From Marinobacterium lutimaris (GTDB lineage Bacteria > Pseudomonadota > Gammaproteobacteria > Pseudomonadales > Balneatricaceae), in contig NZ_FNVQ01000001.1 in the NCBI RefSeq assembly GCF_900108065.1, positions 248,001-312,000 on the forward strand: a stretch of DNA of 64,000 nt, in the 5' to 3' direction. Below are positions 34,389-43,997 of the stretch, piece by piece. Positions within the stretch are counted from its first letter, which is position 1; every line of letters starts with the position of its first letter. The notes beneath the pieces are model-generated. The model did no database searches. It was given only the letters and a program-made list of their open reading frames with translations, and was not told the DNA's origin. The position numbers and the translations under genes are program-made.

Positions 34389-35273
34389 ATGAGAGTCCTG
34401 ATCACCGGCGGTACCGGCTTTATTGGGCGTCGTCTTGTGGCGGCACTGCTGGCGCGAGGTGATGACGTAGTGGTGTTGAGTCGCAGGCCCGAATCGGCCG
34501 AACTGGACGCCCGGGTTGGCCTGTACTCTGAGCTGGATCAGATACGTGGCCCCGTGGATGCGGTGGTTAATCTGGCCGGCGCGCCCATCGCCGACAAGCG
34601 CTGGAGTGATAAGCGCAAGGCGCTGTTGCGTGAGAGCCGCCTTAAAACTACAGAGCAGCTGGTCAGTTGGATGGCAGGGCTTGAGGCTCGGCCCGAGGTA
34701 CTGGTGAGTGGGTCGGCCATAGGTTTTTATGGCAGTCAGGGCGATCTGGAGCTCGGTGAGGAGGCCGCTCCAAAGGTCGACTTTGCCCATCAGCTCTGCG
34801 CCGATTGGGAGGCGCAAGCGCTCAAGGCAAAAGAGCAGGGTGTGCGGGTCTGTTTGATCCGCACTGGCGTGGTGTTAGGCAAAGGCGGCGCGCTGAATAA
34901 GATGCTGCCACCGTTTCGCTTTGGCCTCGGCGGCCCCATCGGCAGTGGTCGGCAGTGGATGTCATGGATTCATATCGATGATGAGGTGGCCGCAATTCTC
35001 CACTTGATCGATCACGAAACCCTGGAGGGTCCGTTCAACCTGACCGCACCCAGGCCCGAGACTAACGAAAGCTTCAGTAAAACCCTGGCCTCGGTGCTGG
35101 GGCGCCCCTGTATTTTCAGGGTGCCGACGCCGGTGATGCAGCTGATGATGGGTGAGGCGGCGGATCTGGTGGTGAAGGGGCAGAGAGTGGTGCCTACCAA
35201 GTTAATGCAAAGCGGGTACAGCTTTCGCTACACCGATCTTGAACCGGCGCTTACTCAGGTTTTGAAGGCTTAG
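34389..35273 (+). CDS. yfcH: NAD(P)-dependent epimerase/dehydratase family protein (TIGR01777, YfcH)
   Basis: The 294-residue product is an extended short-chain dehydrogenase of the YfcH group. It has GGTGFIG at 7-13, VVNLAGAPI, SGSAIGFYGSQGD, GLGGPIGSGRQWMSWIHIDDEV, and the C-terminal DUF1731 tail KLMQSGYSFRYTDLEPAL. The substrate is unknown. It overlaps the convergent potassium channel gene by 23 bp, so only one of the two can be read without interference at that end. Confidence 0.9.
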   Translation: MRVLITGGTGFIGRRLVAALLARGDDVVVLSRRPESAELDARVGLYSELDQIRGPVDAVVNLAGAPIADKRWSDKRKALLRESRLKTTEQLVSWMAGLEARPEVLVSGSAIGFYGSQGDLELGEEAAPKVDFAHQLCADWEAQALKAKEQGVRVCLIRTGVVLGKGGALNKMLPPFRFGLGGPIGSGRQWMSWIHIDDEVAAILHLIDHETLEGPFNLTAPRPETNESFSKTLASVLGRPCIFRVPTPVMQLMMGEAADLVVKGQRVVPTKLMQSGYSFRYTDLEPALTQVLKA

Positions 35274-36132
35274 GGGGCGGCTCATTTTTTGGTGCCCGCT
35301 CCCGCGCCTCCAGTGCTTCAAGGCGCTCAAGGGTGGTGACGGCGCGAGCCAGATGGTGCTCGATACGATCGAGACGGGCCTCAAGCTGGTTGATCCGCTT
35401 GATGTTCTGATCTTCCTTCTCGACCATCTCCTGCTCGTCGCGCTCGATGAAAAACACCGAGAAACTGGCAGTCAGCATCGAAAACAGACCCAGCCCCAGC
35501 AGGATCAGCACCATGCCGAACAGGCGACCTTCGGTGGTGGAGGGAACCAGGTCGCCATATCCCACCGTAGTCATGGTCACCCATGCCCACCAGATGCCGT
35601 CGAGCGGGCCGTTAAAGGCTGGATCGATGCCTGAGATAAGGAATCCGGACATCACCAGAAACAGAAAGGCGATGCCCATGGTTTTGCCGAGTTGGTGACG
35701 CGACAGTATCAATCTCAGGTCCTGGGAGACTTTAAACAGAATGCTGACCATGATCAGCAGTCTCAGGCCCCTGAGCATGCCCGTGTAGAAAAACTGAGCG
35801 CCGAGAAGCACCGGGATACCGGTCAGTATAATCAGCAGGTTGAGCCAGTTGCGGCGAAGATAGCGGCGGCGATCATCAACCAGAGAGAGCATCACCGCCA
35901 TTTCGGCCGTGAAGCAGAGCCAGGTAAACCAGTCTGTCAGCATCGTCAGCTGTGGCGAACCCATACCCTTGGCCTTCAAATACCAGTCCAGCACTATCCA
36001 GAACACCAGTGCCAGCATGGGCCACTCCATGCGCTTGCCCCAGCGTTGGGCGCGGGCGTTTTCGTGACTGCCGACGCCGCCAAGCCCTATCCAGTGCATC
36101 AGTCGGTTGTGTTGGCGGTAGCGGTCGCTCAT
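35251..36132 (-). CDS. Two-pore-type or voltage-like potassium channel subunit
   Basis: The 293-residue product has predicted helices at about 37-52, 63-85, 97-113, 121-133, 150-170 and 200-222, with the selectivity filter TVGYGD at 189-194, so it is a six-helix K+ channel subunit. A coiled-coil follows (about 238-275). No RCK/TrkA-N domain is seen. The filter and pore helix (GIWWAWVTMTTVGYGD) are normal. Its end overlaps yfcH by 23 bp. Confidence 0.88.
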   Translation of the reverse strand: MSDRYRQHNRLMHWIGLGGVGSHENARAQRWGKRMEWPMLALVFWIVLDWYLKAKGMGSPQLTMLTDWFTWLCFTAEMAVMLSLVDDRRRYLRRNWLNLLIILTGIPVLLGAQFFYTGMLRGLRLLIMVSILFKVSQDLRLILSRHQLGKTMGIAFLFLVMSGFLISGIDPAFNGPLDGIWWAWVTMTTVGYGDLVPSTTEGRLFGMVLILLGLGLFSMLTASFSVFFIERDEQEMVEKEDQNIKRINQLEARLDRIEHHLARAVTTLERLEALEARERAPKNEPPPKPSKPE

Positions 36133-36156
36133 GGTGCTAGAGTCCGGTTTTTGATA

Positions 36157-37815
36157 TCAGGATGCCTGCAGAAAAGTGGGTTCGCTGGCGCTGTTGGTGA
36201 CTGCTTCCTGCTGGTGCTGGCGCCTCCGCCGCAGGGTATCGATCGCCTGCATCAGCAGGTCGCCCTGCCAGAAACTGGCGTCATCGTGGAGCTGTTGTTC
36301 AAGGTCGAGAATCAGGTAGTCGAGCGTCTGGTTGCGTGCGGCATCACCGATATCTTCCAGGCAGTCGATATGGCGCTCGGGCCAGAAGTTCTGTGCCCAC
36401 TCGGTGAGGCGTGCCTTGGCTAAAGCGGCGTTATTCTGCTGGCAGGCGATAGCCAGGGCCTGGAAAGTGTTGCGTTCTGCACGGTCGTTGGCAAGCAGGA
36501 GCTTACGCTGGCGGCGGATCTCCTCCTCTTTCTCCTCGGCGCTGTTATCGGCCTGGTATTTCTTAAGCTTTGACCAGGTGTAAAGCCAGCCCAGCGAGCT
36601 GACGATGCTGAGCAGGGTCAATAGCCCGATCAGGAGGTAAAGGCGAGGCCCGCTTAATGGGTTTGCGTCGAGCGATCCCACACCGGCAGCGGCAGAGTCT
36701 ACCAGCGGCGGTGCTTCAACGTGGAAGCGGCGTGCGGGCAGGGCGGCGTGTCGCGCACGGTCCAGGCTGACATCCCACCAGTGCAGATCAATAGGGGGTA
36801 AACTGAAGTCACCGCTACCCAGCGGCTCGATGCTGACCGTCTCCCGTCGTGTGCTTACCAGACCAAACTGCGAAGCGGATTCGCTCAGACTCACATTCTG
36901 AATCTCAATGTAAGAGTCGTCGCTTTCGGTGGATACCAGCTGCGGCAGGCTGCTGGCGGGCAGGCCTGTCACGGTGAGGGTCAGTTCACGGGTAAAGCGT
37001 CCGCCGGGGCGCAGGTTCTGGGGTGGGCTCCAGCTCTCTTCCAGGCTGAGGCTTTGTGCCGGCAGCCAGGATCCCTGGGTGCTGCGATGGGCTGGCTCCA
37101 GCACTTCTACTTCCAGCGTTTCCCCCTGCAGCTCGGTCAGGTTCTGATCCGCGGTGCGTGGCAGCTGCAGCCGGGGCCCGTCGATTACCAACGGGCCGGT
37201 TTCCACCGGGAAGATCGCGTACTGCTGCTCGGTAATCTGATAGTTGGCGCCGCGGAATTCGCCGCTATAGTGCTGACGTTCACCAAGCTCGTGCACCTCG
37301 CTGTTTCCCGCTGAGGGGGCAATAAGGCGCGCGTTCTGTGGTAGCGGGTCGCGGTGGTAGATACGGGCGGTATAGAGCAGCTGGCCCTTCAGATAAACGT
37401 CGCGGCTGTCCAGGCTGCTATCGAAAAAGGTGGCGGCGCCGGGTTGGCCTGCCATGGCGGGGCTGACCTCTGCGACCTGAATGGCGATAGGTTGAGTCAG
37501 CTGCTCTGCCAGGGTTAGCGCCGGGACCTGCAGCGTGCCTGAGCTGCGTGGTCGCAGCGTGATCTGCCAGCGGGTGCGGACATCGCGACCGGCACTGCTG
37601 TGGCTGGAGATCAACGTGCGTTTACTGCCTAAAATACGGAAATCGCGGTGCAGCGGTGAGAAGTCGGGGCGGCTTTCGACCTGGTCATCCACTTCGAGAG
37701 TCAGTGTCAGGTTGTCCAGCGCAGTGATCTCGGTCCGGTCCAGCGTCGCTTCAGCCTCCGCAAATGCGGTTGTCGCGGTTCCCAGCAGTAACAGCGCAGC
37801 TAGCAATCGTTGCAT
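36157..37815 (-). CDS. batD: BatD/oxygen-tolerance-type membrane protein
   Basis: BatD proteins are membrane-anchored beta-rich proteins that work with BatA/B/C and a MoxR ATPase in aerotolerance operons. The 552-residue product has a signal peptide, repeated beta-sandwich domains with TARIYHRDPLPQNARL and GRFTRELTLTVTG, and a membrane helix at about 392-415 followed by a cytosolic helical tail. The expected batA-batB-moxR partners are not next to it: the only MoxR/DUF58/transglutaminase group in the window is 15 kb away at 52904. The annotation as BatD is by architecture. Confidence 0.8.
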   Translation of the reverse strand: MQRLLAALLLLGTATTAFAEAEATLDRTEITALDNLTLTLEVDDQVESRPDFSPLHRDFRILGSKRTLISSHSSAGRDVRTRWQITLRPRSSGTLQVPALTLAEQLTQPIAIQVAEVSPAMAGQPGAATFFDSSLDSRDVYLKGQLLYTARIYHRDPLPQNARLIAPSAGNSEVHELGERQHYSGEFRGANYQITEQQYAIFPVETGPLVIDGPRLQLPRTADQNLTELQGETLEVEVLEPAHRSTQGSWLPAQSLSLEESWSPPQNLRPGGRFTRELTLTVTGLPASSLPQLVSTESDDSYIEIQNVSLSESASQFGLVSTRRETVSIEPLGSGDFSLPPIDLHWWDVSLDRARHAALPARRFHVEAPPLVDSAAAGVGSLDANPLSGPRLYLLIGLLTLLSIVSSLGWLYTWSKLKKYQADNSAEEKEEEIRRQRKLLLANDRAERNTFQALAIACQQNNAALAKARLTEWAQNFWPERHIDCLEDIGDAARNQTLDYLILDLEQQLHDDASFWQGDLLMQAIDTLRRRRQHQQEAVTNSASEPTFLQAS

Positions 37816-37921
37816 TAATTAATCCGGACAGGTTTGGACTCGTCACCTCTAATTCATTATCAGTTAAGGTAAAATGCATGGCAACTGTATGAAAGAGCAG
37901 ACGTGATATTAGTGTCTGTCA

Positions 37922-38158
37922 GTGAGCAAAAAAACGCCAATGAATGAACTTATTGTGGATCTAAACATAAGTGACAGGGAGTTTGAGCGGCTTTATCGCG
38001 GTGAAGTCCGCGATGTGGTCGTGCGGGCGCGTGACGGCCGCAGGGTACGTTTTCCTGCAACTTCGTTGAAGCGTTTCGTCACCCGTGAAGGGATTCGTGG
38101 CAGTTTCCGCATTCGTTATTCGCCAGAAGGGCGTCTGCAGGATATTTCCCGCCTTTAA
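37922..38158 (+). CDS. DUF2835 family protein
   Basis: The 78-residue product has the DUF2835 pattern: LIVDLNISDREFERLYRGEVRDVVVRARDGRRVRFPATSLKRFVTREGIRGSFRIRYS. Small basic proteins of this family have no assigned role. The GTG at 37922 and the ATG at 37940 are both possible, with weak ribosome sites for each. It stands alone, upstream of pyrD. Confidence 0.85.
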   Translation: MSKKTPMNELIVDLNISDREFERLYRGEVRDVVVRARDGRRVRFPATSLKRFVTREGIRGSFRIRYSPEGRLQDISRL

Positions 38159-38201
38159 ACGACCTCGTTGAGCCGCTAATTACGCCGTCTTTTCTCTGCG
38201 A

Positions 38202-38238
38202 GAGTTGAGGTGTCAACTCGGCAGCAGATCGTTATAAT
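38202..38238 (+). promoter_or_regulatory. pyrD promoter region with an inverted repeat
   Basis: A perfect -10 TATAAT lies at 38233-38238. The inverted repeat GAGTTGA-GGTG-TCAACTC (38202-38219) covers the place of the -35 element, which is otherwise poor. The predicted start is near 38245, about 27 bp before the pyrD ATG. The repeat could be an operator or a leader hairpin. Confidence 0.5.
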
Positions 38239-38271
38239 GTCCAATCATTTTTTTGTGCCTGATGAGGAACC

Positions 38272-39306
38272 ATGCTCTACGATCTGGCTCGCGCACTGAT
38301 GTTTAAACTTGATGCCGAAAAAGCCCATGACCTGGCGCTTGGCAGCCTGTCGATGAGTTCTTCCCTCGGGCTTGATCGTATGTTCAGGTCTCCGGAAAGC
38401 TCCACGCCGGTAGAGGTGATGGGTATCAGGTTCCCCAACCCGGTTGGTCTGGCCGCGGGGCTCGACAAAAACGGCTCTGCCGTTGACGGTCTGGCAGCGC
38501 TGGGTTTCGGCTTTATCGAGGTGGGTACGGTCACGCCGAGAGCGCAGTCGGGCAACCCCAAGCCGCGCCTTTTTCGCCTGCCGGAGCATCGCGCGATTAT
38601 CAACCGCATGGGCTTCAACAATGATGGCGTTGATCAGCTGCTTGCCAACCTGGAAGGCAGCCGGTACAAGGGCGTGCTGGGCATCAACATCGGCAAGAAC
38701 AAGGATACACCCAACAACAAGGCTAACGACGACTACCTGTTGTGCCTGCGCAAGGTGTACGACCGTGCCAGCTATATCACGGTGAATGTTTCCTCACCCA
38801 ATACGCCGGGGCTGCGTACCCTGCAGTTCGGTGAGTCGCTGAACAGCCTGCTTGATGCATTGAAAACCGAACAGGCGCGTCTGGCCCGGGTACACGGTCG
38901 CTATGTACCTATCGCGGTAAAGATCGCGCCGGATATGAGCGAAGAAGAGTTCGGTCTGGTGGCGGGTTCGCTGAAAACTTACGAGATGGATGCGGTTATC
39001 GCCACTAACACCACGCTGTCGCGCGAGGGGGTCGAGGACTCCCCGCTGGCGGATGAAGCGGGTGGCTTGAGCGGTGAGCCGGTGCGTCAGTTCTCCAACC
39101 AGGCGATTCGTACCCTGTCCAAAGAGCTGGGCGGCGCGCTGCCGATTATCGGTGTCGGTGGTATTTGCGAAGGGTTTGATGCGGCGGAGAAGATTGAAGC
39201 CGGTGCGAGCCTGGTGCAGATCTATACCGGTTTTATCTACCGTGGCCCGGCATTGGTTCGAGATGCTGTTCGGGAGATCGCGATGCTGAACAGCGCCAGG
39301 CGCTGA
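38272..39306 (+). CDS. pyrD: Dihydroorotate dehydrogenase, class 2 (quinone)
   Basis: PyrD oxidises dihydroorotate to orotate in pyrimidine synthesis and passes electrons to quinone at the membrane. The 344-residue product has the class 2 layout: an N-terminal quinone-binding helix ([23 protein letters not shown]), [44 protein letters not shown], the catalytic serine region [11 protein letters not shown], and GVGGI near the C-terminus. The length is typical. It is followed by rmf on the opposite strand and then rlmKL, an order conserved in pseudomonads and relatives. Confidence 0.96.
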   Translation: MLYDLARALMFKLDAEKAHDLALGSLSMSSSLGLDRMFRSPESSTPVEVMGIRFPNPVGLAAGLDKNGSAVDGLAALGFGFIEVGTVTPRAQSGNPKPRLFRLPEHRAIINRMGFNNDGVDQLLANLEGSRYKGVLGINIGKNKDTPNNKANDDYLLCLRKVYDRASYITVNVSSPNTPGLRTLQFGESLNSLLDALKTEQARLARVHGRYVPIAVKIAPDMSEEEFGLVAGSLKTYEMDAVIATNTTLSREGVEDSPLADEAGGLSGEPVRQFSNQAIRTLSKELGGALPIIGVGGICEGFDAAEKIEAGASLVQIYTGFIYRGPALVRDAVREIAMLNSARR

Positions 39307-39381
39307 TCAGCATCGGTGCCGGAACGCTAGGGTGGGGTTTAGCGGACCGGCGATCGTAAAGAATAGTCAGTTGTTAATCGG

Positions 39382-39588
39382 TTAATGAAGTGATGGATTT
39401 GCCTGTATTGCAGAAACGCCGGACATTCCGCTCCAGTGTGCCTCGCGTCCTTCACGCCAGCCGCTCATCCAGTGGCTTCTAAGTTCCGTTGCCTGAACCG
39501 GACATTCGCTCTGGGACTTGCCACAAAGACCGGCCTGAAAACCGCGGTTGAACAGAGTTGAGGTACGATCCCGTTTCTGTTTTTTCAT
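39382..39588 (-). CDS. rmf: Ribosome modulation factor
   Basis: Rmf drives 70S ribosomes into inactive 100S dimers in stationary phase. The 68-residue product starts MKKQKRDRTSTLFNRGFQAG, has CGKSQSECPVQ and ends the core with RSHWMSGWREGREAHW, matching E. coli Rmf, which is 55 residues. The extra C-terminal residues (SGMSGVSAIQANPSLH) are an extension. GAGG lies upstream of the ATG. Its long upstream region (39589-39894) may carry growth-phase control. Confidence 0.9.
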   Translation of the reverse strand: MKKQKRDRTSTLFNRGFQAGLCGKSQSECPVQATELRSHWMSGWREGREAHWSGMSGVSAIQANPSLH

Positions 39589-39894
39589 ATTGCGCCTCGC
39601 ATTGTTCTATTCTTCGAAGTGGCGCGACGGGGAATACCGCCGCGCTTGACGCTTGAGACAACTAACCGCTGTCGTCTCGAACTCATTCATATCTCGAACG
39701 TCGTATTCAGGTGTAATTTAAAATACCTATTTGTAATAAATTTCTGATAGCGGAACTTATGACGCAGGTGCAAAATAACTGTAAATTCAAAAGCTTGTAA
39801 CCTGTCTGAAATTAAGTTCCGTGCCGTGAAAATATTTCACCTGGCCAAAAAACTGAACCTGAGCTGAATTACCCACGCTGGAGCCCTGTCTGAG
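39589..39894. other. Divergent regulatory region of rmf and rlmKL
   Basis: About 306 bp, AT-rich in the middle, with no plausible gene. It contains an inverted repeat GTGAAA-ATA-TTTCAC at 39826-39840, 55 bp before rlmKL, and a GC-rich pairing region near 39615-39640 that would be the rmf leader. No clear promoter was located. Confidence 0.5.
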
Positions 39895-42018
39895 ATGAGA
39901 TTTTTCGTTACCTGCCCCAAGGGAATAGAGCAACTTCTGGAGCAGGAACTGTCTGCCTTGGGCGCCGAAAGCGTCAAGCAAACGGTTGCTGGTGTATACG
40001 CCGAAGGCGAACTTGAGATGGCTTACCGCATCTGTCTCTGGTCACGCCTGGCAAACCGCGTCCTGCTGCAGCTCTGCGAGGCAGAGGTAGAGACCGCTGA
40101 CCAGCTTTATGCCCTGGTGCAAACGGTGGATTGGCTGGAGCACCTGCGCCCCTCGGGTACCTTCTGTGTGGATTTCAGTGGTAAGAGCAACGCGATCAAT
40201 AACACTCATTTTGGCGCGCTCAAGGTCAAGGATGCGGTGGTCGACCAGGTGCGTGCTGCCACCGGCAAGCGTCCCTCGGTAGAGCGCACCGGGCCGGATC
40301 TGCGGGTGAACGTACACCTGGCTAAAGGCAAGGCCAGTGTCGCGCTGGATCTGTCCGGTGATAGCCTGCATCGCCGCGGTTACCGTCAGCAGGCGGGTGA
40401 AGCGCCGATGAAGGAGAACCTGGCGGCAGCGGTGTTGATCCGTGCCGGCTGGCCGGAGATGGGCGAGGGCACGCTTGTGCTCGATCCCATGTGTGGTTCC
40501 GGTACCTTGTTGGTCGAAGCGCTGTTGATGGCTACCGATACTGCGCCTGGCCTGCTGCGCAAGCAGTTTGGCTTCAGTTACTGGCCCGGTCATCAGTCGT
40601 CGCTCTGGCAGCAGCTCGTCGCAGAGGCCGAACAGCGTCGTGCCGCCGGTCTTGAGCGCTGCTCTGTCCGGGCGTTTGGTTTTGACGCCGATGACAAGGT
40701 GCTCAACAAGGCAAAGCATAATGCCCGCCAGGCGGGTGTGGATCGCTTTATCAGCTTCCGTCAGCAGGAACTCGCGGGTCTTAAGCAGCCTCAGGGAATC
40801 GAGCCGGGTCTGGTGATTACCAACCCGCCTTACGGTGAGCGTCTCGGTGAAGAGTCTGAGCTGATGTTCCTCTACCGCCTGTTCGGTCAATTGCTGCGGG
40901 CCCACTTTGTTAACTGGCGCGTCGGGGTCTTCACCGGTAACCCAGAGCTGTGCAAAGTGATGAAACTGCGCGCGGACAAGCAGTACCGCATGTTTAACGG
41001 TGCTATCCCGAGCCAGCTGCTGATGTTTCAGGTGCATCAGCGTGAAGAGTCTGCCGAGACTGAAACCCACAAGCTGTCGGATCAGGCGCAGATGTTCGAA
41101 AACCGCCTGCGCAAAAACCTCAAGCAGATGGGGCGCTGGCGCAAGAAAGAGGGGATCACCTGTTTTCGCGCCTACGACGCCGATATTCCCGAATATTCGG
41201 TGGCGGTGGACTGCTACGATTCCATGGTGATGGTGCAGGAATACGCGCCACCCGCCAGCGTCGATAAGGTGAAGGCGTTTGAGCGGCTGCAGGATGTGAT
41301 GAAGGTGGTGCAGCAGGTATTTGAGCTGACCCCGGATCAGGTGGTGCTGAAGCAGCGTAAGCGTCAGTCGGGTACGGATCAGTACAACCGTCACGACGAG
41401 ATCGGTCACTTCTTCACGGTTGAGGAGCATGGCTGCAAGCTGCGTGTAAACCTGCATGACTACCTGGATTCCGGGCTGTTCCTTGATCATCGCCCGGTGC
41501 GGCGCATGATTCAGCAGCAGGCCCAGGGCAAGGATATGCTGAACCTGTTCTGTTACACGGCCTCGGCCAGTGTTCACGCCCTGGTGGGCGGTGCCAAGAG
41601 CACCACCAGCGTGGATATGTCGTCGACCTACGTGGAGTGGGCGCGGCAGAACCTGGCGCTCAATGGTGCAGACCCTGCCAAGCATGTTCTGATTCAGGAG
41701 GACTGCTTCAAGTGGCTGTCGCGTCCGCGTAAGGAACGTTTCGACCTGATCTTCATGGATCCGCCCACCTTCTCCAACTCCAAGCGGATGCAGGATGTGC
41801 TGGACGTGCAGCGCGATCATGTGCGCCTGATCAAGGATGCCATGGAGCTGCTGCGTCCCGGTGGCCTGCTGATCTTCTCCAACAACTACCGCCGCTTCAG
41901 TCTTGATTATGAAGCGCTGGAGGCGTTTGCGATCCGCGATACCACACCGGCGACGCTGGATCCCGATTTCAAGCGTAATTCACGTATCCACTGCGTGTTT
42001 GAAATTCGCCACGGCTAG
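39895..42018 (+). CDS. rlmL: 23S rRNA methyltransferase RlmKL
   Basis: RlmKL is a fused enzyme that methylates G2445 (N-terminal RlmL half) and G2069 (C-terminal RlmK half) of 23S rRNA. The 707-residue product has a THUMP domain (about 45-155), an N6-MTase-like fold with LDPMCGSGTLLVEAL and NPPYGERL (near residue 310), and a C-terminal fold with the motif LNLFCYTASASVHALVGGA and the catalytic loop MDPPTFSNS. Both active sites are intact. A strong terminator follows, so it is monocistronic. Confidence 0.96.
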   Translation: MRFFVTCPKGIEQLLEQELSALGAESVKQTVAGVYAEGELEMAYRICLWSRLANRVLLQLCEAEVETADQLYALVQTVDWLEHLRPSGTFCVDFSGKSNAINNTHFGALKVKDAVVDQVRAATGKRPSVERTGPDLRVNVHLAKGKASVALDLSGDSLHRRGYRQQAGEAPMKENLAAAVLIRAGWPEMGEGTLVLDPMCGSGTLLVEALLMATDTAPGLLRKQFGFSYWPGHQSSLWQQLVAEAEQRRAAGLERCSVRAFGFDADDKVLNKAKHNARQAGVDRFISFRQQELAGLKQPQGIEPGLVITNPPYGERLGEESELMFLYRLFGQLLRAHFVNWRVGVFTGNPELCKVMKLRADKQYRMFNGAIPSQLLMFQVHQREESAETETHKLSDQAQMFENRLRKNLKQMGRWRKKEGITCFRAYDADIPEYSVAVDCYDSMVMVQEYAPPASVDKVKAFERLQDVMKVVQQVFELTPDQVVLKQRKRQSGTDQYNRHDEIGHFFTVEEHGCKLRVNLHDYLDSGLFLDHRPVRRMIQQQAQGKDMLNLFCYTASASVHALVGGAKSTTSVDMSSTYVEWARQNLALNGADPAKHVLIQEDCFKWLSRPRKERFDLIFMDPPTFSNSKRMQDVLDVQRDHVRLIKDAMELLRPGGLLIFSNNYRRFSLDYEALEAFAIRDTTPATLDPDFKRNSRIHCVFEIRHG

Positions 42019-42035
42019 GCAAAAGCGAGACGTTT

Positions 42036-42073
42036 AAAAAGGCTTGTCTGCAGATGCAGATAAGCCTTTTTTT
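42036..42073 (+). terminator. Rho-independent terminator of rlmKL
   Basis: AAAAAGGCTTGTCTGC (42036-42051) pairs with GCAGATAAGCCTTTTT (42056-42071) with one G-T pair and an AGAT loop, followed by further T residues. Confidence 0.93.
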
Positions 42074-42178
42074 GGCTTTGAGCTGCGGAATGGTGAGTAG
42101 GACAAAGTCACTTATTCTTCATGGATAAATCATCGTATTCATCTAATATGAGCGTAATTCGTTCTGGAGATGGATGCC

Positions 42179-43993
42179 ATGCGACTCTCAAATACCGCCC
42201 GTTACTCCGCTTTTGTTGCTCTCGCTTCAGTCATTACCCCCGTTTGGTCAGCCTCCGAAGCTGATGCTCCTCAAAATCCTCTTAAAGAAGCCTATTTCGG
42301 TGAAACCCATGTCCATACAGGGGTTTCCATGGATGCTTTCATTGCCGGTAACCGCCTTACGCCCGATGATGCCTATCGCTTTGCCAAGGGTGAGGAGATC
42401 ATGGTTAACGGCAGCCTGCACAAGATAAAGCGCCCGCTGGATTTTGCTGCAGTCACCGATCATTCCGAGTTCCTCGGTGAGGCGTACAGCCTTATGAATG
42501 AGGGAGTGGCGGGGTATGACGATGACGTCGCTGTAGCTTTTCGTGAGGCCCCAGATCTGGAAACGGCACTGGGTCTTTACAACAAATACGTGTTGGCGCC
42601 TTTGGCGGGAGGGGGCGATCCGCATCCAGAATTTTTCCAGGGTATCGAGGCGATCAAGTCGACCTGGAAACAGAACTACGAAGCGACGCAGAAGCATTAC
42701 GAACCCGGCAAGTTCACCACCATTCATGCCTATGAGTGGACCTCAGCCCCGGGTGGGTCGAACCAGCACCGCAACATCCTGTTCCGCGATACCAATCTGC
42801 CCGATATGCCGTTTTCATCCAGTGATGGTTCGGATCCCGAACAGCTCTGGGCCTGGATGCAGACCCATCGTGACGATGGCAAAAAGGTGTTCGCAATACC
42901 GCACAACTCAAACGAGTCCAAGGGGCTGCTGTTTGCTGAAGCCAGCTTGACCGGCGTGCCGATCGGTAAGGAATACGCGGAAACCCGCGCCAGCATGGAA
43001 CCTCTGATCGAGATGATGCAGGTGAAGGGTAACTCCGAGGTCGTGCCTAACTTCTGGCCCAATGACGAGTTTGCCGATTTTGAGAATGCGGTTTCGATTC
43101 AGAAATTCAGCGGCCGTGGTTTCGTCAAGGAGAACTTCGTTCGTTACGGCCTGGGACGAGGCATCAAATATAATGCCGAGATCGGCGTGAACCCGTTCAA
43201 ATACGGCTTCGTTGGCGGTACAGATAACCATAACGGTACGCCGAGCAATGTCGAAGAGGATAACTACAAGGTAGGTAGCCACGGCTATGCCGACCAGACT
43301 GCGGCGGTGCGTGCCACCTCCATGCTGGAAGGTGAAATGCTGATCGCCGACGCCAACCCCGGGGCACTGACCGGTGTCTGGGCGACCTCTAACACCCGTG
43401 GTGCGATCTGGGATGCCATGCTCGCCAAGGAAACCTTCGCCACCAGCGGCCCGCGTATGAAGGTCCGCGCCTTCGCCGGTCAGGGATTTGCCGGCAGCTA
43501 CGACAGCTATGAAACCCTGGTGATCGATGGCTACGCCAAGGGCGTGCCGATGGGCAGTGATTACACCGGAGAAGAAGCACCGCAGATTCTGGTGTGGGCG
43601 CTTAAAGACCCGATCGGCCCGAACCTGGACCGCATTCAGATCATCAAGGGATGGTATGAAAACGGTGAGATGAAAGACAAAGTCTATAACGCCGTGGCTT
43701 CGGGTGATCGACTCAAGGCGGATGGCAGCGTTGAACCTATTGATGCGCCGATCAACCTGTCAACCGGTGAGTTCAACACTGAAAAAGGTGATCCCGAACT
43801 GATGGGCGTCTGGACCGATCCGGATTTCGATCCCGCACAGCAGGCCTATTACTACGTTCGTGTTCTGCAGCTGCCCACCGCACGCTGGACTCTCTACGAT
43901 GAGCTGCGTGAAGGTGTGAAATATCCCGACGAGGTTAAGCGGGAGATCGTTGAGCGTGCCTGGGGCTCGCCCATCTGGCATGAGGTCAACTGA
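42179..43993 (+). CDS. Exported DUF3604 (PHP-type metal-dependent) protein
   Basis: The 604-residue product has a signal peptide (cleavage after about Ala25) and the DUF3604 core: YFGETHVHTGVSMDA, PLDFAAVTDHSEFLGE, FTTIHAYEWTSAPGGSNQHRN, and GGTDNHNGTPSNVEEDN, all with conserved His and Asp that would bind metal as in PHP-type phosphoesterases. The substrate is unknown. The ATG at 42179 is preferred: GGAG at 42165-42168 is too close to the in-frame ATG at 42170. It is followed 4 bp later by a PpiC-type isomerase gene and then a HupE gene, so the three probably act together. Confidence 0.88.
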   Translation: MRLSNTARYSAFVALASVITPVWSASEADAPQNPLKEAYFGETHVHTGVSMDAFIAGNRLTPDDAYRFAKGEEIMVNGSLHKIKRPLDFAAVTDHSEFLGEAYSLMNEGVAGYDDDVAVAFREAPDLETALGLYNKYVLAPLAGGGDPHPEFFQGIEAIKSTWKQNYEATQKHYEPGKFTTIHAYEWTSAPGGSNQHRNILFRDTNLPDMPFSSSDGSDPEQLWAWMQTHRDDGKKVFAIPHNSNESKGLLFAEASLTGVPIGKEYAETRASMEPLIEMMQVKGNSEVVPNFWPNDEFADFENAVSIQKFSGRGFVKENFVRYGLGRGIKYNAEIGVNPFKYGFVGGTDNHNGTPSNVEEDNYKVGSHGYADQTAAVRATSMLEGEMLIADANPGALTGVWATSNTRGAIWDAMLAKETFATSGPRMKVRAFAGQGFAGSYDSYETLVIDGYAKGVPMGSDYTGEEAPQILVWALKDPIGPNLDRIQIIKGWYENGEMKDKVYNAVASGDRLKADGSVEPIDAPINLSTGEFNTEKGDPELMGVWTDPDFDPAQQAYYYVRVLQLPTARWTLYDELREGVKYPDEVKREIVERAWGSPIWHEVN

Positions 43994-43997
43994 AGTT

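Noticed and set aside
40042-41820. A 592-residue minus-strand open frame opposite rlmKL.
   Set aside because: It has no family motif and is a mirror of the GC-rich rlmKL codons. RlmKL on the plus strand is fully supported.
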